A stretch of DNA of 64,000 bases from assembly GCA_002886105.1 (NCBI GenBank), contig CP025776.1, positions 186,001 through 250,000 of the forward strand, written 5' to 3'. Positions 11,323-21,273 of the stretch are shown here, in pieces (position 1 is the first letter of the stretch; every line of letters starts with the position of its first letter). Both the position numbers and the translations under genes were made by a program. The notes beneath the pieces are model-generated. The model did not search any database, was not told the origin of the DNA, and saw only the letters and a list, made by a program, of their open reading frames with translations. The stretch comes from Enterobacter sp. EA-1. Lineage in GTDB: Bacteria; Pseudomonadota; Gammaproteobacteria; Enterobacterales; Enterobacteriaceae.

Positions 11323-12333
11323 TCATTGCATTCCGTTTGGAACACTGCCGGATTCTAAGCGGCTGATATAAAGCCGGATTTGCTCGCGTAAGTCACGCAG
11401 CGCAGACATATCAAGAATAAACGCCAGATACCCCTCGGATTTGCTGGCGCTCGAGTGAAAAATCGATGCGCAACATCATGACCAGCGGATCGCTGTCGTC
11501 CTTGTTCGGGTTGAGGATCTGCTTGCTGCTGCCAACCCGCACGACGGGCAGTGATCCTTGCAGCTCTTTCTGGAACATGTTGGCCAGCGTTCCCACACAG
11601 GCATTGAGCACGATATTGCCTATCTCGCTCATGGCTTCACGTTCCATCTCCCCCAGCTCATGGGCGGGGATCATGTCGCCCACCATCATGCGTACAATTT
11701 CAAAACTGGCCGCTTCCGGAAACATCAGAATCGCTTCGGTGGCGTACGCGCCCTCGTAATGCTGGCTGATGCCAAACAGCGATATTCCTGCACCCAACTC
11801 ATCTGCGGCTTCAGGAGCGAGGAGCGAAGCGGATTGTAGGGACAGACATGCGCACTTCTTCATTGACGATATTGCTCATCGCGGCGGCGGCATGACCGAC
11901 GCCAATGTTGAAGATCTCCATCAGGCTGTCAGATTCGATTTCGCTGATATCCGGCAATTCGCTCATCACTGTGTCTCCGGTGCTATTCAATAACTCATGG
12001 AGCTGGGGCTCTTTCAGCGGTTTTGACAGAAAACCGAGGCCAAGTTCTTCCGCAGCGGCTTGTATCGAGTGCTGAACATTCGCCGTTAACAGAACAATGT
12101 GCGTTTCAGGGTGGGTTTTGCGAATGCGTGATGCGGTTTCAATGCCGCCGATACCGGGCATATTCACATCCAGCAGGATTAGCCGGATGATTCGCCGACG
12201 CCAGTTCGATAGCTTCTTCACCGGTGCCAGCTTCATCGATTTTCCAGTCGCTATGCAGGTTCGTTATATATTGTCGTGAAATCATTCGTGACAGGCGGCT
12301 GTCATCAACAATCAGAACATATCTGGACATCAT
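11323..12333 (-). CDS. CheY-like receiver fused to a CheC-type phosphatase domain
   Basis: Residues 1-125 are a response-regulator receiver: acidic pair in VLIVDDSRLS, phospho-acceptor Asp in LLDVNMPGIGG, Thr in VLLTANVQ and Lys in FLSKPLKEP. A second domain follows with two CheC-family phosphatase signatures, SLMEIFNIGVGHAAAAMSNI and AMSEIGNIVLNACVGTL. In both, the Asn is followed 22 residues later by Pro. CheC proteins dephosphorylate CheY-P, so this protein joins a phosphorylated domain to its likely eraser. No DNA-binding or enzyme output domain is visible. An internal MSELPDIS could mark a second start. The frame breaks near 11435 (CCAGG read as CCGAGG), 11825 and 12190. It is cotranscribed with the GGDEF gene. 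Confidence 0.85.
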
Positions 12334-12739
12334 TCATTCTCTTTCAATGGCCATTGCCGCAACCGCAGCGCAATGCGCCGACCCGTAACTCTCTTCCCTG
12401 ATGAATGACTTTTGTACGATCCAACAGGTTAATGCGTGCAGCACAACCCTTTGCCCCGTGGTCGTTCCTTTCTGAAGCGGAGATGACACGCACGGCCTGC
12501 TACTTTCAGTTAAGTCACATTACTCATCGGCAAAAGATGCAAATAATTAGCCCCTTTAAGACGAGTGGTGAAAATTTAATCTTGAAGGGGGAGCGGCGTG
12601 TGGCTATGCTTAGCCCCGACGAACTTCTCGTCTCACTGGAGCGCCCCCGGAAAATGAACAAACACAACTGATGAATCCGTATCCTTGCGACATGCGATGG
12701 CATGTGCGGGGGAGTTTTTGATTTCATTCAGGAGTGTTT
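12334..12739. other. Gap between divergent receiver-CheC and ABC-F genes
   Basis: This stretch of about 400 bases should hold the divergent promoters. A short possible open frame, MTRTACYFQLSHITHRQKM... (about 12483-12671, plus strand, 62 codons), has no recognised relatives and no clear ribosome site, so I do not call it a gene. A small hairpin, CATGC/GCATG, lies near 12692-12705. GGAG at 12731 serves the next gene. Confidence 0.4.
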
Positions 12740-14364
12740 ATGGCTCATTGTGCGCAGCCCTCTGCTTTTATTCTGCACCAGCTCACCTGCCAGTTTGCGA
12801 CAGGCGAGACGCTTTTTGGCCCCTTCAATGTGTCGCTTGAACCTTCATTATGCGGTCTGGTAGGCCGTAACGGTGCCGGTAAAACGCAGCTATTACGTAT
12901 GCTGGCGGGTCTGGAAACACCGACTTCCGGGCATATCGAGCAGGTTGGTTCACTGGCATTTGTTGCCCAACAACAGGATATTTCTTGTACTACCACACTC
13001 GCGGACCTGCTCGGTTATGGCGAGGTTTTTGCCGCCCGTCTGCGGGTGGAAAGCGGTGAGTATCGACCTGATGACCTCGAAAGCCCTGGACGGCTTTTGG
13101 GATCTACAGGAACGCCTGACAGCGGCATTTGCTGAAGCCAGCCTGCCTGTGTTTGAACCCGATCGCTATGCCATCACGCTAAGCGGTGGTGAGCGTATGC
13201 GTGCATTGCTCTGCGGTGCGTTGATGGCTGATGCCGATTATCTGCTGCTTGATGAGCCGACCAATCATCCTCGACAGAGCCGGGCGTGAGTGGTTTTACG
13301 CGTGTTTATCCCGGCGGCGTGGCGGCGCGTTGGTCGCCACCCATGATCGGGAGTTGCTGGCATTGATGCCCCGCATCCTGGAGCTGTCGCCGGCAGGATT
13401 GCGCAGCTATGGCGGAAATTATGCGGATTACCAACGCCAGCGGGAGAGCGAGCAGCAAGCGGCCCGGGCCTTGCTGGAACATGCTGTCGCTGAGCGTCGG
13501 CGTACCCGCAGCCGACAGCAACGCGAGCATGATGCCAGCCAGCGTCGTTCGGCACAGACCTTACGTACGGTAGACACGCTGAATATCGCGTCGTTTGAGC
13601 GGGTAAAATACAAGAATGCGGCGAAAGAGCGCCCCGGCAGTTGGCGTAAACAGCACCGTGAACAAAACGATGCGCTCAACACCGCAGTTAACCCGTGGGC
13701 GCGAGAGCGGGTGATGGAAGAGACGCCGGTGCTGTTTACGCTACCGGCAGCCATCTCGTGGAGGGGAAACAGGTGTTGGTGATGGAAGATCTGGTATTGC
13801 CGTATGCTGAACTTCCGCCGCTGAACTGGCGTATGGATGGGCCGATGCGTGTTGCCGTACGCGGACCCAATGGCTGCGGCAAATCAACCCTGTTAAAGCT
13901 GATCCTGGGTGAACTGGCTCCGCTGTCCGGCAAATGCCTGCTTTCGGTTGTTCCCGCTTATCTGGACCAGCATTTGTCGCAGTTAGATCTCACGCAATCG
14001 GTAATGGCACACCTGAGCCTCGATGACACACCGCTGGATGAGGGGGGCATTGCGTACCCGTCTGGCGCAGCTTCAGCTTGGCGCGGATAAAGTGACGTTG
14101 CCGCTGGCGGCGCTCAGTGGCGGGGAGCGTTTGAAAGCGGCGCTGGCCTGCGTGTTATGGCGTCGTGAGACGACGCAGCTATTACTGTTGGATGAACCGA
14201 CAAACCATCTCGATTTGACCTCAACGCAGGCGATTGAAGCCGCACTGGCGTCCTTTCCCGGTGCGATGCTGGTGGTATCGCATGATGAGGCGTTTCTTCA
14301 GGGATTAACGCTCACGCATTCGTTAACGTGGCGGGAAACCGGGTGGTATTGCGAAGGGAGATGA
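12740..14364 (+). CDS. ABC-F family ATPase with two ABC domains
   Basis: This is a soluble ABC-F protein with two nucleotide-binding domains and no membrane segments. Domain 1 has Walker A GRNGAGKT, signature LSGGERMR and Walker B YLLLDEPTNH. Domain 2 has Walker A GPNGCGKST, signature LSGGERLK and LLLLDEPTNHLD, with the H-loop in SHDEAFL. The linker (about 13425-13690) is long, basic and rich in Arg/Gln/Glu, as in ribosome-acting ABC-F proteins. Total about 540 residues. The specific role (translation factor or antibiotic protection) cannot be told. The frame breaks near 13084, 13267, 13750 and 14045. It replaces the cspA-side genes found here in E. coli. Confidence 0.85.
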
Positions 14365-14375
14365 GGGTGGACGTA

Positions 14376-14400
14376 AACCCCCGACCGGTGCGGGGGTTGT
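14376..14400 (+). terminator. Probable terminator hairpin after the ABC-F gene
   Basis: AACCCCCG pairs with CGGGGGTT around a short loop, directly after the ABC-F stop and before convergent yiaG. The T run is poor, so efficiency is uncertain. Confidence 0.5.
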
Positions 14401-14412
14401 GTCATCCTGAAA

Positions 14413-14707
14413 TCATTCAATTAATTGTTTGCTTAGCGTTGGATTTGCATGAATCAGACGCATCAATTTCATTCTCGGTAGCGGTGGGTTTTACGCGTCT
14501 GGATTCCCACTCCTCGGACCATCGCCACACTGACTCCCATTGCACGTGCGAAATCATCAATTTTCAACCCGGTTCCCCGGCGTAATTGTTCAAACTCGTT
14601 AAAGGAATTCGGCTTTTGGCTCAGGATAACCGCCTGCGTTATCTCTTTTTAAAAACAATCTGTTCCAGACTACTTAGCAGTTCAACCATAGGATCTTTAT
14701 ATTCCAT
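14413..14707 (-). CDS. yiaG: HTH-type regulator YiaG
   Basis: This small XRE-like DNA-binding protein matches E. coli YiaG. It starts MEYKDPMVELLSSLEQIVFK at 14707, continues EFEQLRRGTGLKIDDFARAM and GVSVAMV, and ends LMRLIHANPTLSKQLIE. The helix-turn-helix is the GTGLKIDDFARAMGVSVAMV block. The frame breaks near 14650 (A run), 14518 (CCAGGAG read as CCGAGGAG) and 14482, so no single open frame shows it. About 97 residues. It lies next to yiaF as in E. coli. Its targets are not known. Confidence 0.85.
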
Positions 14708-15088
14708 TGAGAACTCCTCTTAAAATCACACAGCGGGATCGTGATACATCTCACTAAGGATAGTCGGAAAATCCCCGGCGTGGCGGCCGCAGTGATTAAT
14801 CGTGCGGTAAACGCGTTTTGATGCGACTGAAATGCATCTTCAGGCACTTTTTTCCGCTTAATTGCTTGATTCCTCAGATGCTGAATACAGATAGTCTTTT
14901 TTGTAAATCGTCAGCGAAAAGTTGCATGAAGGCGATTGCGTTGCAAAGCGCATGTAAAGCTCATGCCGGTGGTTTTTTCCGCCCGGGAATGAAAGGAAAG
15001 GGTATCTTGCGACGCTGACTCGGACTATCCTTGTAAGCCACTGGCACACGGGTGCCGATGTGCGCTTTTGGGTGAAAGGAGTAATGAA
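14708..15088. other. yiaG-yiaF divergent intergenic region
   Basis: This region of about 380 bases has no recognisable gene. It should carry the yiaG and yiaF promoters. A 13-base imperfect inverted repeat (12 of 13) pairs 14756-14768 (AAGGATAGTCGGA) with 15020-15032. AAAGGA at 15075-15080 is the yiaF ribosome site. Confidence 0.5.
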
Positions 15089-15802
15089 ATGGCGACAGGA
15101 AAGTCCTGCTCTCGCTGGTTTGCGCCTCTTGCGGCGTTATTAATGGTAGTTAGCCTGAGTGGGTGTTTCGACAAAGAAGGCGATCAGCGCAAGGCGTTTA
15201 TCGATTTCCTGCAAAATACCGCGATGCGGAGCAGCGAACGTCTGCCAGCCCTGACTGCGGATCAGAAAAAACAGTTTGGCCCGTTTGTGTCCGATTATGC
15301 GGTCATTTACGGCTATTCCCAGCAGGTCAATCAGGCGATGGACTCCCGGTTTGCGCCCGGTGGTGGACAGCGTTAACGCCATTCGCGTACCGCAGGATTA
15401 TATGACGCAGCGCGAGCCGCTCCGTCAGGCCAATGGTTCTCTTGGCGTGCTGAGCCAGCAACTGCAAAACGCAAAAATGCAGGCGGATGCGTCACATGCG
15501 GCGTTGAAACAGGCTGACGATCTGAAACCGGTTTACGATCAGGTGTTTACCAAAGTGGTGACCAACCCGGCTAACGCGCTGCAACCGCTGATCCCGGCGG
15601 CGCAGATCTTCACGCAGCAACTGGTGCAGGTGGGGGATTTCATTGCCCAGCAGAATAACCAGGTGAGCTTTGTCGCAAACGGTATTCAGTTCCCGACCTC
15701 CCAGCAGGCCAGCCAGTATAATGCGCTGATTGGCCCTCTGGCGGCGCAGCATCAGGCCTTTACTCAGGCTGGACCGCGACCGTAAACGCCACCCAGCAGT
15801 AA
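15089..15802 (+). CDS. yiaF: DUF3053 lipoprotein YiaF
   Basis: MATGKSCSRWFAPLAALLMV continues into VSLSGCFDKEGDQ, a lipoprotein signal with lipobox LSGC. The rest (AFIDFLQNTAMRSSERLPAL, FVSDYAVIYGYSQQVNQAMD) matches E. coli YiaF closely. Start at 15089 by homology and by AAAGGA eight bases upstream. The frame breaks near 15350 and near 15771, where CAGGCCTGGACC is read as CAGGCTGGACC. The true tail reaches a TAA at 15800-15802. About 236 residues, envelope-located, function unknown. Confidence 0.9.
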
Positions 15803-15818
15803 GCCGGGCAGGCAAAAA

Positions 15819-15846
15819 AAGAGGCGCAATAGCGCCTCTTTTTTAT
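15819..15846 (+). terminator. Rho-independent terminator between yiaF and ghrB
   Basis: AAGAGGCGC and GCGCCTCTT form a perfect stem around AATA, flanked by A residues on the left and T residues on the right. It probably acts for both convergent transcripts. Confidence 0.85.
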
Positions 15847-15865
15847 TAATGCATCCGGCAGGGCG

Positions 15866-16843
15866 TTAACGTGCCGCCTGCGGGTTTACACAGTTTTTTT
15901 CCACCTTGCCATTCAGCGCGTCAATCAGGTTATCCACCGCGCAGGCCGCCATATTGTAGCGTGTCTCGTGGGTTGCCGAGCCAATGTGCGGCAGCGCCAC
16001 CACATTCGGCAGCGACAGTAACGGTGAGTCTTTCGGCAACGGCTCTTTTCGAAAACGTCCAGACCGGCGGCCGGGATCTCACCGTTGCGCAGCGCGTCCA
16101 CCAGCGCAGTTTCATCAACGACCGGCCCACGGCCTGCGTTAATGAAAATGGCGGATTTTTCATCATCGCGAACTGCTTCTCGCCAATCAGGTGATGCGTC
16201 TCTTCCGTGAGCGGCAGCACCACGCAGACAAAGTCGGACTCTTTCAGTACCGTTTCCGAGGTCGCAATAGCACGCCTGAAAGCGTTCTTCCGCTTCCGTA
16301 TGATGGCGGCGGGCATTATAGAGAATCGGCATGCCGAAGCCGAAATGCGCGCGCGCTGCGCCAGCGCCAGCCAATACGGCCCATCCCGATAATCCCGAGG
16401 GTTTTGTGGTGCACATCCACGCCAAACCAGTCAGGACCGATGCCGGAAGTCCACTCGCCCATTTTTACGCGTTCAGCCACTTCCACCACCCGGCGGGCGC
16501 TGCTCAGCACCAGCGCCATAATGGTATCGGCAACGGTTTCCGTCAGCACGGTGGGCGTGTGCATAAGCACAATGTTACGTGCGTTCAGCGCATCCACATC
16601 AACGTTGTCATAGCCCACGGAAATGGTCGATGTTGCCCGCAGTTGCGGCATCTTCTCCAGCAGCGCCACCGGTTCACTTTTTCACTGGAACCCAGCAGGC
16701 CCTGCGCACTGGCGAACGCGTCGGCGAACTGCGCGACGGTTTCTGGCTTCAGGTTCGGCACGCGAGTGACGGCAAAGTGCGTTTCGAGGGCGTTGTTGCA
16801 GAACATCGGGCAAGGCTTTGTACAGGATGACGGACGGCTTCAT
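15866..16843 (-). CDS. ghrB: Glyoxylate/hydroxypyruvate/2-ketogluconate reductase GhrB in the kguD position
   Basis: This NAD(P)H-dependent D-2-hydroxyacid dehydrogenase reduces glyoxylate, hydroxypyruvate and 2-ketogluconate. The sequence follows E. coli Ghr[38 protein letters not shown] (Rossmann loop), [22 protein letters not shown] and [20 protein letters not shown], containing the catalytic His. The frame breaks near 16045, 16155, 16280 (CCTGG read as CCTCGG), 16372, 16675 and 16805. Its start overlaps the kguT stop (ATGA), so it is the last gene of kguE-kguK-kguT-ghrB. In pseudomonads the gene here is kguD, the 2-keto-6-phosphogluconate reductase, and this enzyme probably serves that pathway. 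Confidence 0.92.
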
Positions 16844-18134
16844 GCGGTTCTCCCTTGTGGTGATGCGCCTGCCTGAATCACGGTATTGTTAGCAGGCTTA
16901 ACAATTAAAGTAAGCCACACAGAGGCGAAAAGCGCTACCCCCATGAAAATGTACGAAGCGGCCGGGCTGCCAGTGGCGCCGTTCAGATAACCCACGAACC
17001 ACGAGCCGCAGAAGGAGCCCAGCGCACCCATGCTGTTGATGAGCGCCATCGCTCCGCCGGCGACATTGCGCGGCAGCATCTCCGGAATAATGGCGAAGAA
17101 GGGCCCGTAAGGGGCATACATCGCCGCCCCGGCGATAACCAACAGGGTGTAGGAGATCCAGAAATGGTTCGCCCCTACCGCCCGTGGAGCCAATAAAGGC
17201 AAAGGCGGCAATCAGCAGTAATGGCCAGACGAACAGCTTACGGTTTTGCAGCTTGTCCGATGCCCATGAGGCAAGGAGCATCGCCAGCGTCGCCGCCAGA
17301 TAAGGCACCGCGGAGAGCCAGCCCACTTCGACCATACCCAGTTTTCACCACCGCTACGAATAATCGACGGCAGCCACAGCACAAAACCGTATACGCCGAT
17401 ACTCCGGTGCAAAATATTGCAGGCACAGCAGCACCACATTGCGGGAACGGAACGCTTCACCGTAGTTGCGAACGGCTTTGATGCCTTGCTGTTCTTTATC
17501 AAGCTGCGCCTGAAGCGCGGCTTTTTCATCCCCGGAAAGCCGGGTGGCCTGCGCAGGTTTATCTTTCACCAGCACCCACCAGCAAAAGGCCCAGATCACC
17601 GCCGGAATGCCTTCAATAATAAACATTTCTCGCCAGCCAAAAGACTGGATCAGATAGCCGGAAACCACCGACATCCACAGCACCGTCACCGGGGTTACCG
17701 AGGATCAGGAACGTATTGGCGCGCGAGCGCTCCGATTTGGTAAACCAGTTGCTGATATAAATCAGCATCGCTGGCATTACCGCCGCTTCCACCACGCCGA
17801 GAATAAAGCGGATGGCGGCCAGCATCGGAATGTTGCTTACCATCCCGGTGAGCGAAGGCGCAGCCGCCCCATAAAAATCAGGCAGATAAAAATCAGTTTG
17901 CGTACGCTGCGGCGCTCTGCGTAAACCGCGCCGGGGATCTGGAAAAGAAATAGCCGAGGAAAAGAGGGCGCCGAGCAGTGAAGAGACGCCTTTGGTGATA
18001 CCCAAATCGTCATTAATTCCGGCGGCGGAGGCGAAGCTGAAATTCGCCCGATCGAGATAGGCCAGACTGTAGGTGATAAACACAATCGGCATGATGTACA
18101 GCCAGCGTTTGGAAGCATTGGTCGCATTATTCAT
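16840..18134 (-). CDS. kguT: 2-ketogluconate MFS transporter KguT
   Basis: This is an anion:cation-symporter type MFS permease with about 12 hydrophobic segments. It starts MNNATNASKRWLYIMPIVFI at 18134 and shows the family first-helix and loop residues YLDRANFSFA, then RFILGVVEAAVMPAMLIYIS and YNWF-like motifs (SNWFTKSERSRAN). The specific substrate is inferred from the operon: kguE, kguK, kguT and a reductase in that order, as in Pseudomonas. The frame breaks near 17187, 17343, 17400, 17695, 17870 and 17945; several are lost T or G in homopolymers. The stop overlaps ghrB by ATGA. Confidence 0.85.
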
Positions 18135-18219
18135 AATATTGCCTCTGGAGTTGAGGTTGTTTGCCGCCTGTATGTAGGGTACAGAGCGGTAGTAAGTTGC
18201 GATAAAACGGGCGCTAACG

Positions 18220-19162
18220 TTATAACGCCCCGAGCTGTTCACGCGTTGGCAATCCCTCGCTGTCTCCCGGTACCTGTATTGCCAGCGCGCCGATGGCATT
18301 ACCCCGACGTACGGCATCAGGCAGGGATTTCCCTTCCAGCAGAGCGCTGATCACGCCCACGGCGAAGCCATCTCCGGCACCGACGGTGTCCACCACGTTT
18401 TCCACTTTTACCGGCGCGACGGCTCCCTGTTCGCCGCTGGCGGTTTTAAACCACGCGCCATCCGCCCCGGTCTTGATCACTACCGCCTTCACGCCGTGTT
18501 GCAGGTAGAAGTCGGCGATGCCATCAGGGGTGCGCTGCCCGGTGAGAACGATGCCCTCTTTCAGCCCACAGCACCCAGTCGGCCTGAAAAGCGAGATGGT
18601 TCAGCTTCGTTACCATTTCCGCCTCGCTACGCCATAACACCGGGCGCAGATTAGGATCAAACGAGATGCTCTTACCCTGCGCTTTCATGCTCTGCGCGGC
18701 ATGGTCCAGCAATGCATACGAGGTGGCCGACAACGCCGCCGCGACCCCGCTCAGATGCAGATGACGAGCCCACGGCTAAAGGCCGCGGCATGAAAATCCT
18801 CTGGCGACAGATGACTGGCAGCGGAGCCTTTACGGAAATACTCCACAATGGGATCGGTTCCATTTTCAGCTTTAGATTTCAACTGAAAACCCGTTGCGTA
18901 GCGCCCATCAAGGGTCACGCCGGTGCTATCGATCCCCCTCTTTACGCAGTGTGTTGAGAATAAAATGGCCAAAGCTGTCATCGCCAACGCGACTGACCCA
19001 GCTCACCTTTAATCCGAGCCGCGCCAGCCCGGTCGCGACATTCAGCTCCGCGCCGGCCGCGCGTTTAATAAACTGCGTCGCATCAGCAAGATTGCCGGTT
19101 TCGGTGGCGACAAACATCGCCATCGCTTCACCGATGGTGATCACATCCAGCGGGTTATGCAT
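18220..19162 (-). CDS. kguK: 2-ketogluconate kinase KguK (PfkB family)
   Basis: This PfkB/ribokinase-family sugar kinase probably phosphorylates 2-ketogluconate. It starts MHNPLDVITIGEAMAMFVAT at 19162. Diagnostic features are the GAGDGF anion hole and catalytic Asp (VENVVDTVGAGDGFAVGVIS), GAELNVATGLARLG and SFDPNLRPVLW. 2-keto-3-deoxygluconate kinases look similar, so the substrate call rests on the kguEKT context. The frame breaks near 18567, where a predicted CTGCCTGGG reads CTGTGGG, near 18768 and near 18940. The start overlaps the kguE stop by 8 bases. Confidence 0.85.
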
Positions 19163-19911
19163 GGCGTGGCTCCTCACGTAATAAGTTGACGTAATAACGG
19201 GTGACGTCGAGGGGGGAATCCCCGGTAAGCGGGAATTCAATACCGCGCGGCGCATCAGCGGGTAAGGCATTAAGCAGGGCTAACCAGCGTGGGTCGGCAC
19301 AGTCCGGCGGCACGGCACGGAAACGTTCGCCATCGGCCACGGCGGCTTTGACATGGATATAGCTGACGGCGGGAGCAAGCTGGCGGGCGGCCTGCTCCGG
19401 TGCATCTCCTGCCCACAACCAGTTGCCGGTATCAAAGGTCAGCGTGACCGTGCCTGCGCGGCAGGCTGCCTGAAAGCGTTGCATCGCCGCCAGCGTGCCG
19501 CATGCTGTTTGATCGTTTTCCACCACCAGCGCAACCCCGCTGCTCGCCAGCCAGTCGCCCAACGTTGCCAGCACGGCGCTGTTCTGAAAATAACCGAGCG
19601 AGACTTTCAGCCACAGCGCGTTCAGCGTGCGAGCTTCTTCCAGCAGCGCGCGGGTAAACAGGGATTGAGCGACCCATCCGCCGGTACAGCGGTTCGGGGG
19701 CGGAATAACAGGCCTGCAGATTGTTGACTTCGACGGCGAACGCCAGCGAAGGCAGATGCGCCAGCTCCTCGTCGCTCAGCAGTTCACGGCGGATTTCCAC
19801 GCCGTCGGCACCGGCACTGGCGATAATTGGCAGGACGGCAATCTGCCCACCCTGCGCGTGAAGGTAGTCATGGCCGTAGGCGGTGGTGACGACGATAATT
19901 TTTCTTGGCAT
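19155..19911 (-). CDS. kguE: KguE, sugar phosphate isomerase/epimerase-like protein
   Basis: The product has the AP-endonuclease-2-like TIM barrel of sugar isomerases/epimerases: MPRKIIVVTTAYGHDYLHAQ, SAGADGVEIRRELL, VVENDQTACGTLAAMQ, LTFDTGNWLW (metal-binding region) and VSYIHVKAAV. In the Pseudomonas kguEKTD operon KguE is the first gene; its exact reaction is not well defined. The frame breaks near 19650-19680, within the region reading PEPLYRR...ARTLNALWLK. It is the first gene of the operon and lies 51 bases downstream of the PtxS-like palindrome, so repression by PtxS is expected. Confidence 0.82.
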
Positions 19912-19961
19912 AGTCCGGCTCCGGTGGCATCGACATGGCGTTATCTGCCTTTAACGCTAGA

Positions 19962-19975
19962 TGGAACCGGTTCCA
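19962..19975. promoter_or_regulatory. PtxS/LacI-type operator upstream of kguE
   Basis: TGGAACCGGTTCCA is a perfect 14-bp palindrome with the central CCGG typical of LacI-family operators. It differs by one symmetric base from the Pseudomonas PtxS operator TGAAACCGGTTTCA. It lies between kguE and ptxS, where an operator for both is expected. Confidence 0.8.
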
Positions 19976-20022
19976 AAGAAAAGGTCACAATGGCGAAATT
20001 ATGATCGTCATCACGAAGGTTG

Positions 20023-21043
20023 TTAGCGGGAGGTGGAGCCGCGAACGATCAGTTCGCCGGAGAAAACCTGTTCGCGCACCGTGTCGCTGTGGCCCTCAAT
20101 ACGCCGTACCACCTGCTCTACAGCAGCATAACCGATTTGCCGAGGTCGGCTGTTTGAGGGTGGTGATACCCACTCCCGCCAGCTCGGCCCACTCCAGTTC
20201 GTCAAAGCCGAGCAGACCGATATCGCTGCCCCAGTTCAGACCGATGCGCTTCAACGAGCGGGCAACCTGCAGGGTAAGCGCGCCATTGGCGGAGATGATC
20301 GCTTTACGCATTCCCCGGTGGCTGGCATGAAACTGGCGCAGGGTATTGTCCATTTGCGCGGCTTCATGCAGCGGTGTTTCGGCGTTTTCCGCCACCATGC
20401 CCGGGTAGCGGGCGAGGGTGGTGCGAAAAGCGCTCAGCCGCTCGCGGCGTGTGTTCACGGTGCCCAGCGGTTCGCTCAGAAACAGCAACGCTTCAAAACC
20501 CTGTTCAATCAGATGCTCGGTCGCGGTGGTGGCGGCTTGCGTGTTATCCAGCCCGACGACATCGCAGGCAAAGTCAGGGATTTTGCGATCGATTAACACC
20601 ATTGGCAGCGACGATTGTTGCAGGCGATTCAGCCCCTCTTCACGCATCCCCACGGCGTTGACCACAATGCCTTCCACCCCGGTAACTGCGCAGAAGATCG
20701 AGATAGTGCAGCTCCTGATCCACCTCGTTGTTGGTGTTACACACCAGCGGGGTGAACCCCTTTTCGCGGCACGCTGCTTCCCGATACCGCTTAACACATG
20801 CACGGAATAGGGATTGGTGATATCGGCGATGATCAGACCGATAAGGCGCGTGCGCCCGCGCTTCAGTCCGCGCGCCATCAGGCTTGGGCGGTAATCCAGC
20901 TCGGCGATTGCCTGTTCAATTCGCGCCAGCAGATCGGCGGAAAGCAGGTGTTTTTCACCGTTCAGATAGCGGGAAATGCTGGTTTTACCCGTTTTCGCTG
21001 CTTTCGCGACATCGCTGATGGTGGCGCGCGTCGTTTTCGCCAT
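20023..21043 (-). CDS. ptxS: LacI-family regulator PtxS of the kgu operon
   Basis: The N-terminus has a LacI helix-turn-helix and hinge: ATISDVAKAAKTGKTSISRY, LNGEKHLLSADLLARIEQAI, then DYRPSLMARGLKRGRTRLIG. The effector domain continues LIIADITNPYSVHVLSGI, ends DELEWAELAGVGITTLKQPT, and closes with FSGELIVRGSTSR. The start at 21043 is chosen at MAKTTRA, since the upstream in-frame ATG codons lack family similarity. The HTH resembles PtxS/gluconate repressors that sense 2-ketogluconate. The frame breaks near 20140, 20690 and 20780. It lies on the same strand just upstream of kguE with the operator between them. Confidence 0.85.
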
Positions 21044-21273
21044 GATTGCTTCCCTCGCCATGAACGTGAATATGTGCCCACACCTTAGCGCGAAATGGCG
21101 GGCAATCAAGCACTAAGATAATCTCTGCACGCTGCTTATCACCTGCAGTGAGGGCGTCATGACGTTTAATTCTTTGCTATCCTCGCCGCCGCCGTGGATG
21201 ATAGAACGCAAAGAACGATACATTCAAAGCGGCGAACAACCGCCGTCACCTGCAAGCTATTCAGGAGCGCGCT

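Noticed and set aside
12483-12671. A 62-codon small protein between the receiver-CheC and ABC-F genes
   Set aside because: No ribosome site, no recognised family, and the region is expected to hold divergent promoters.
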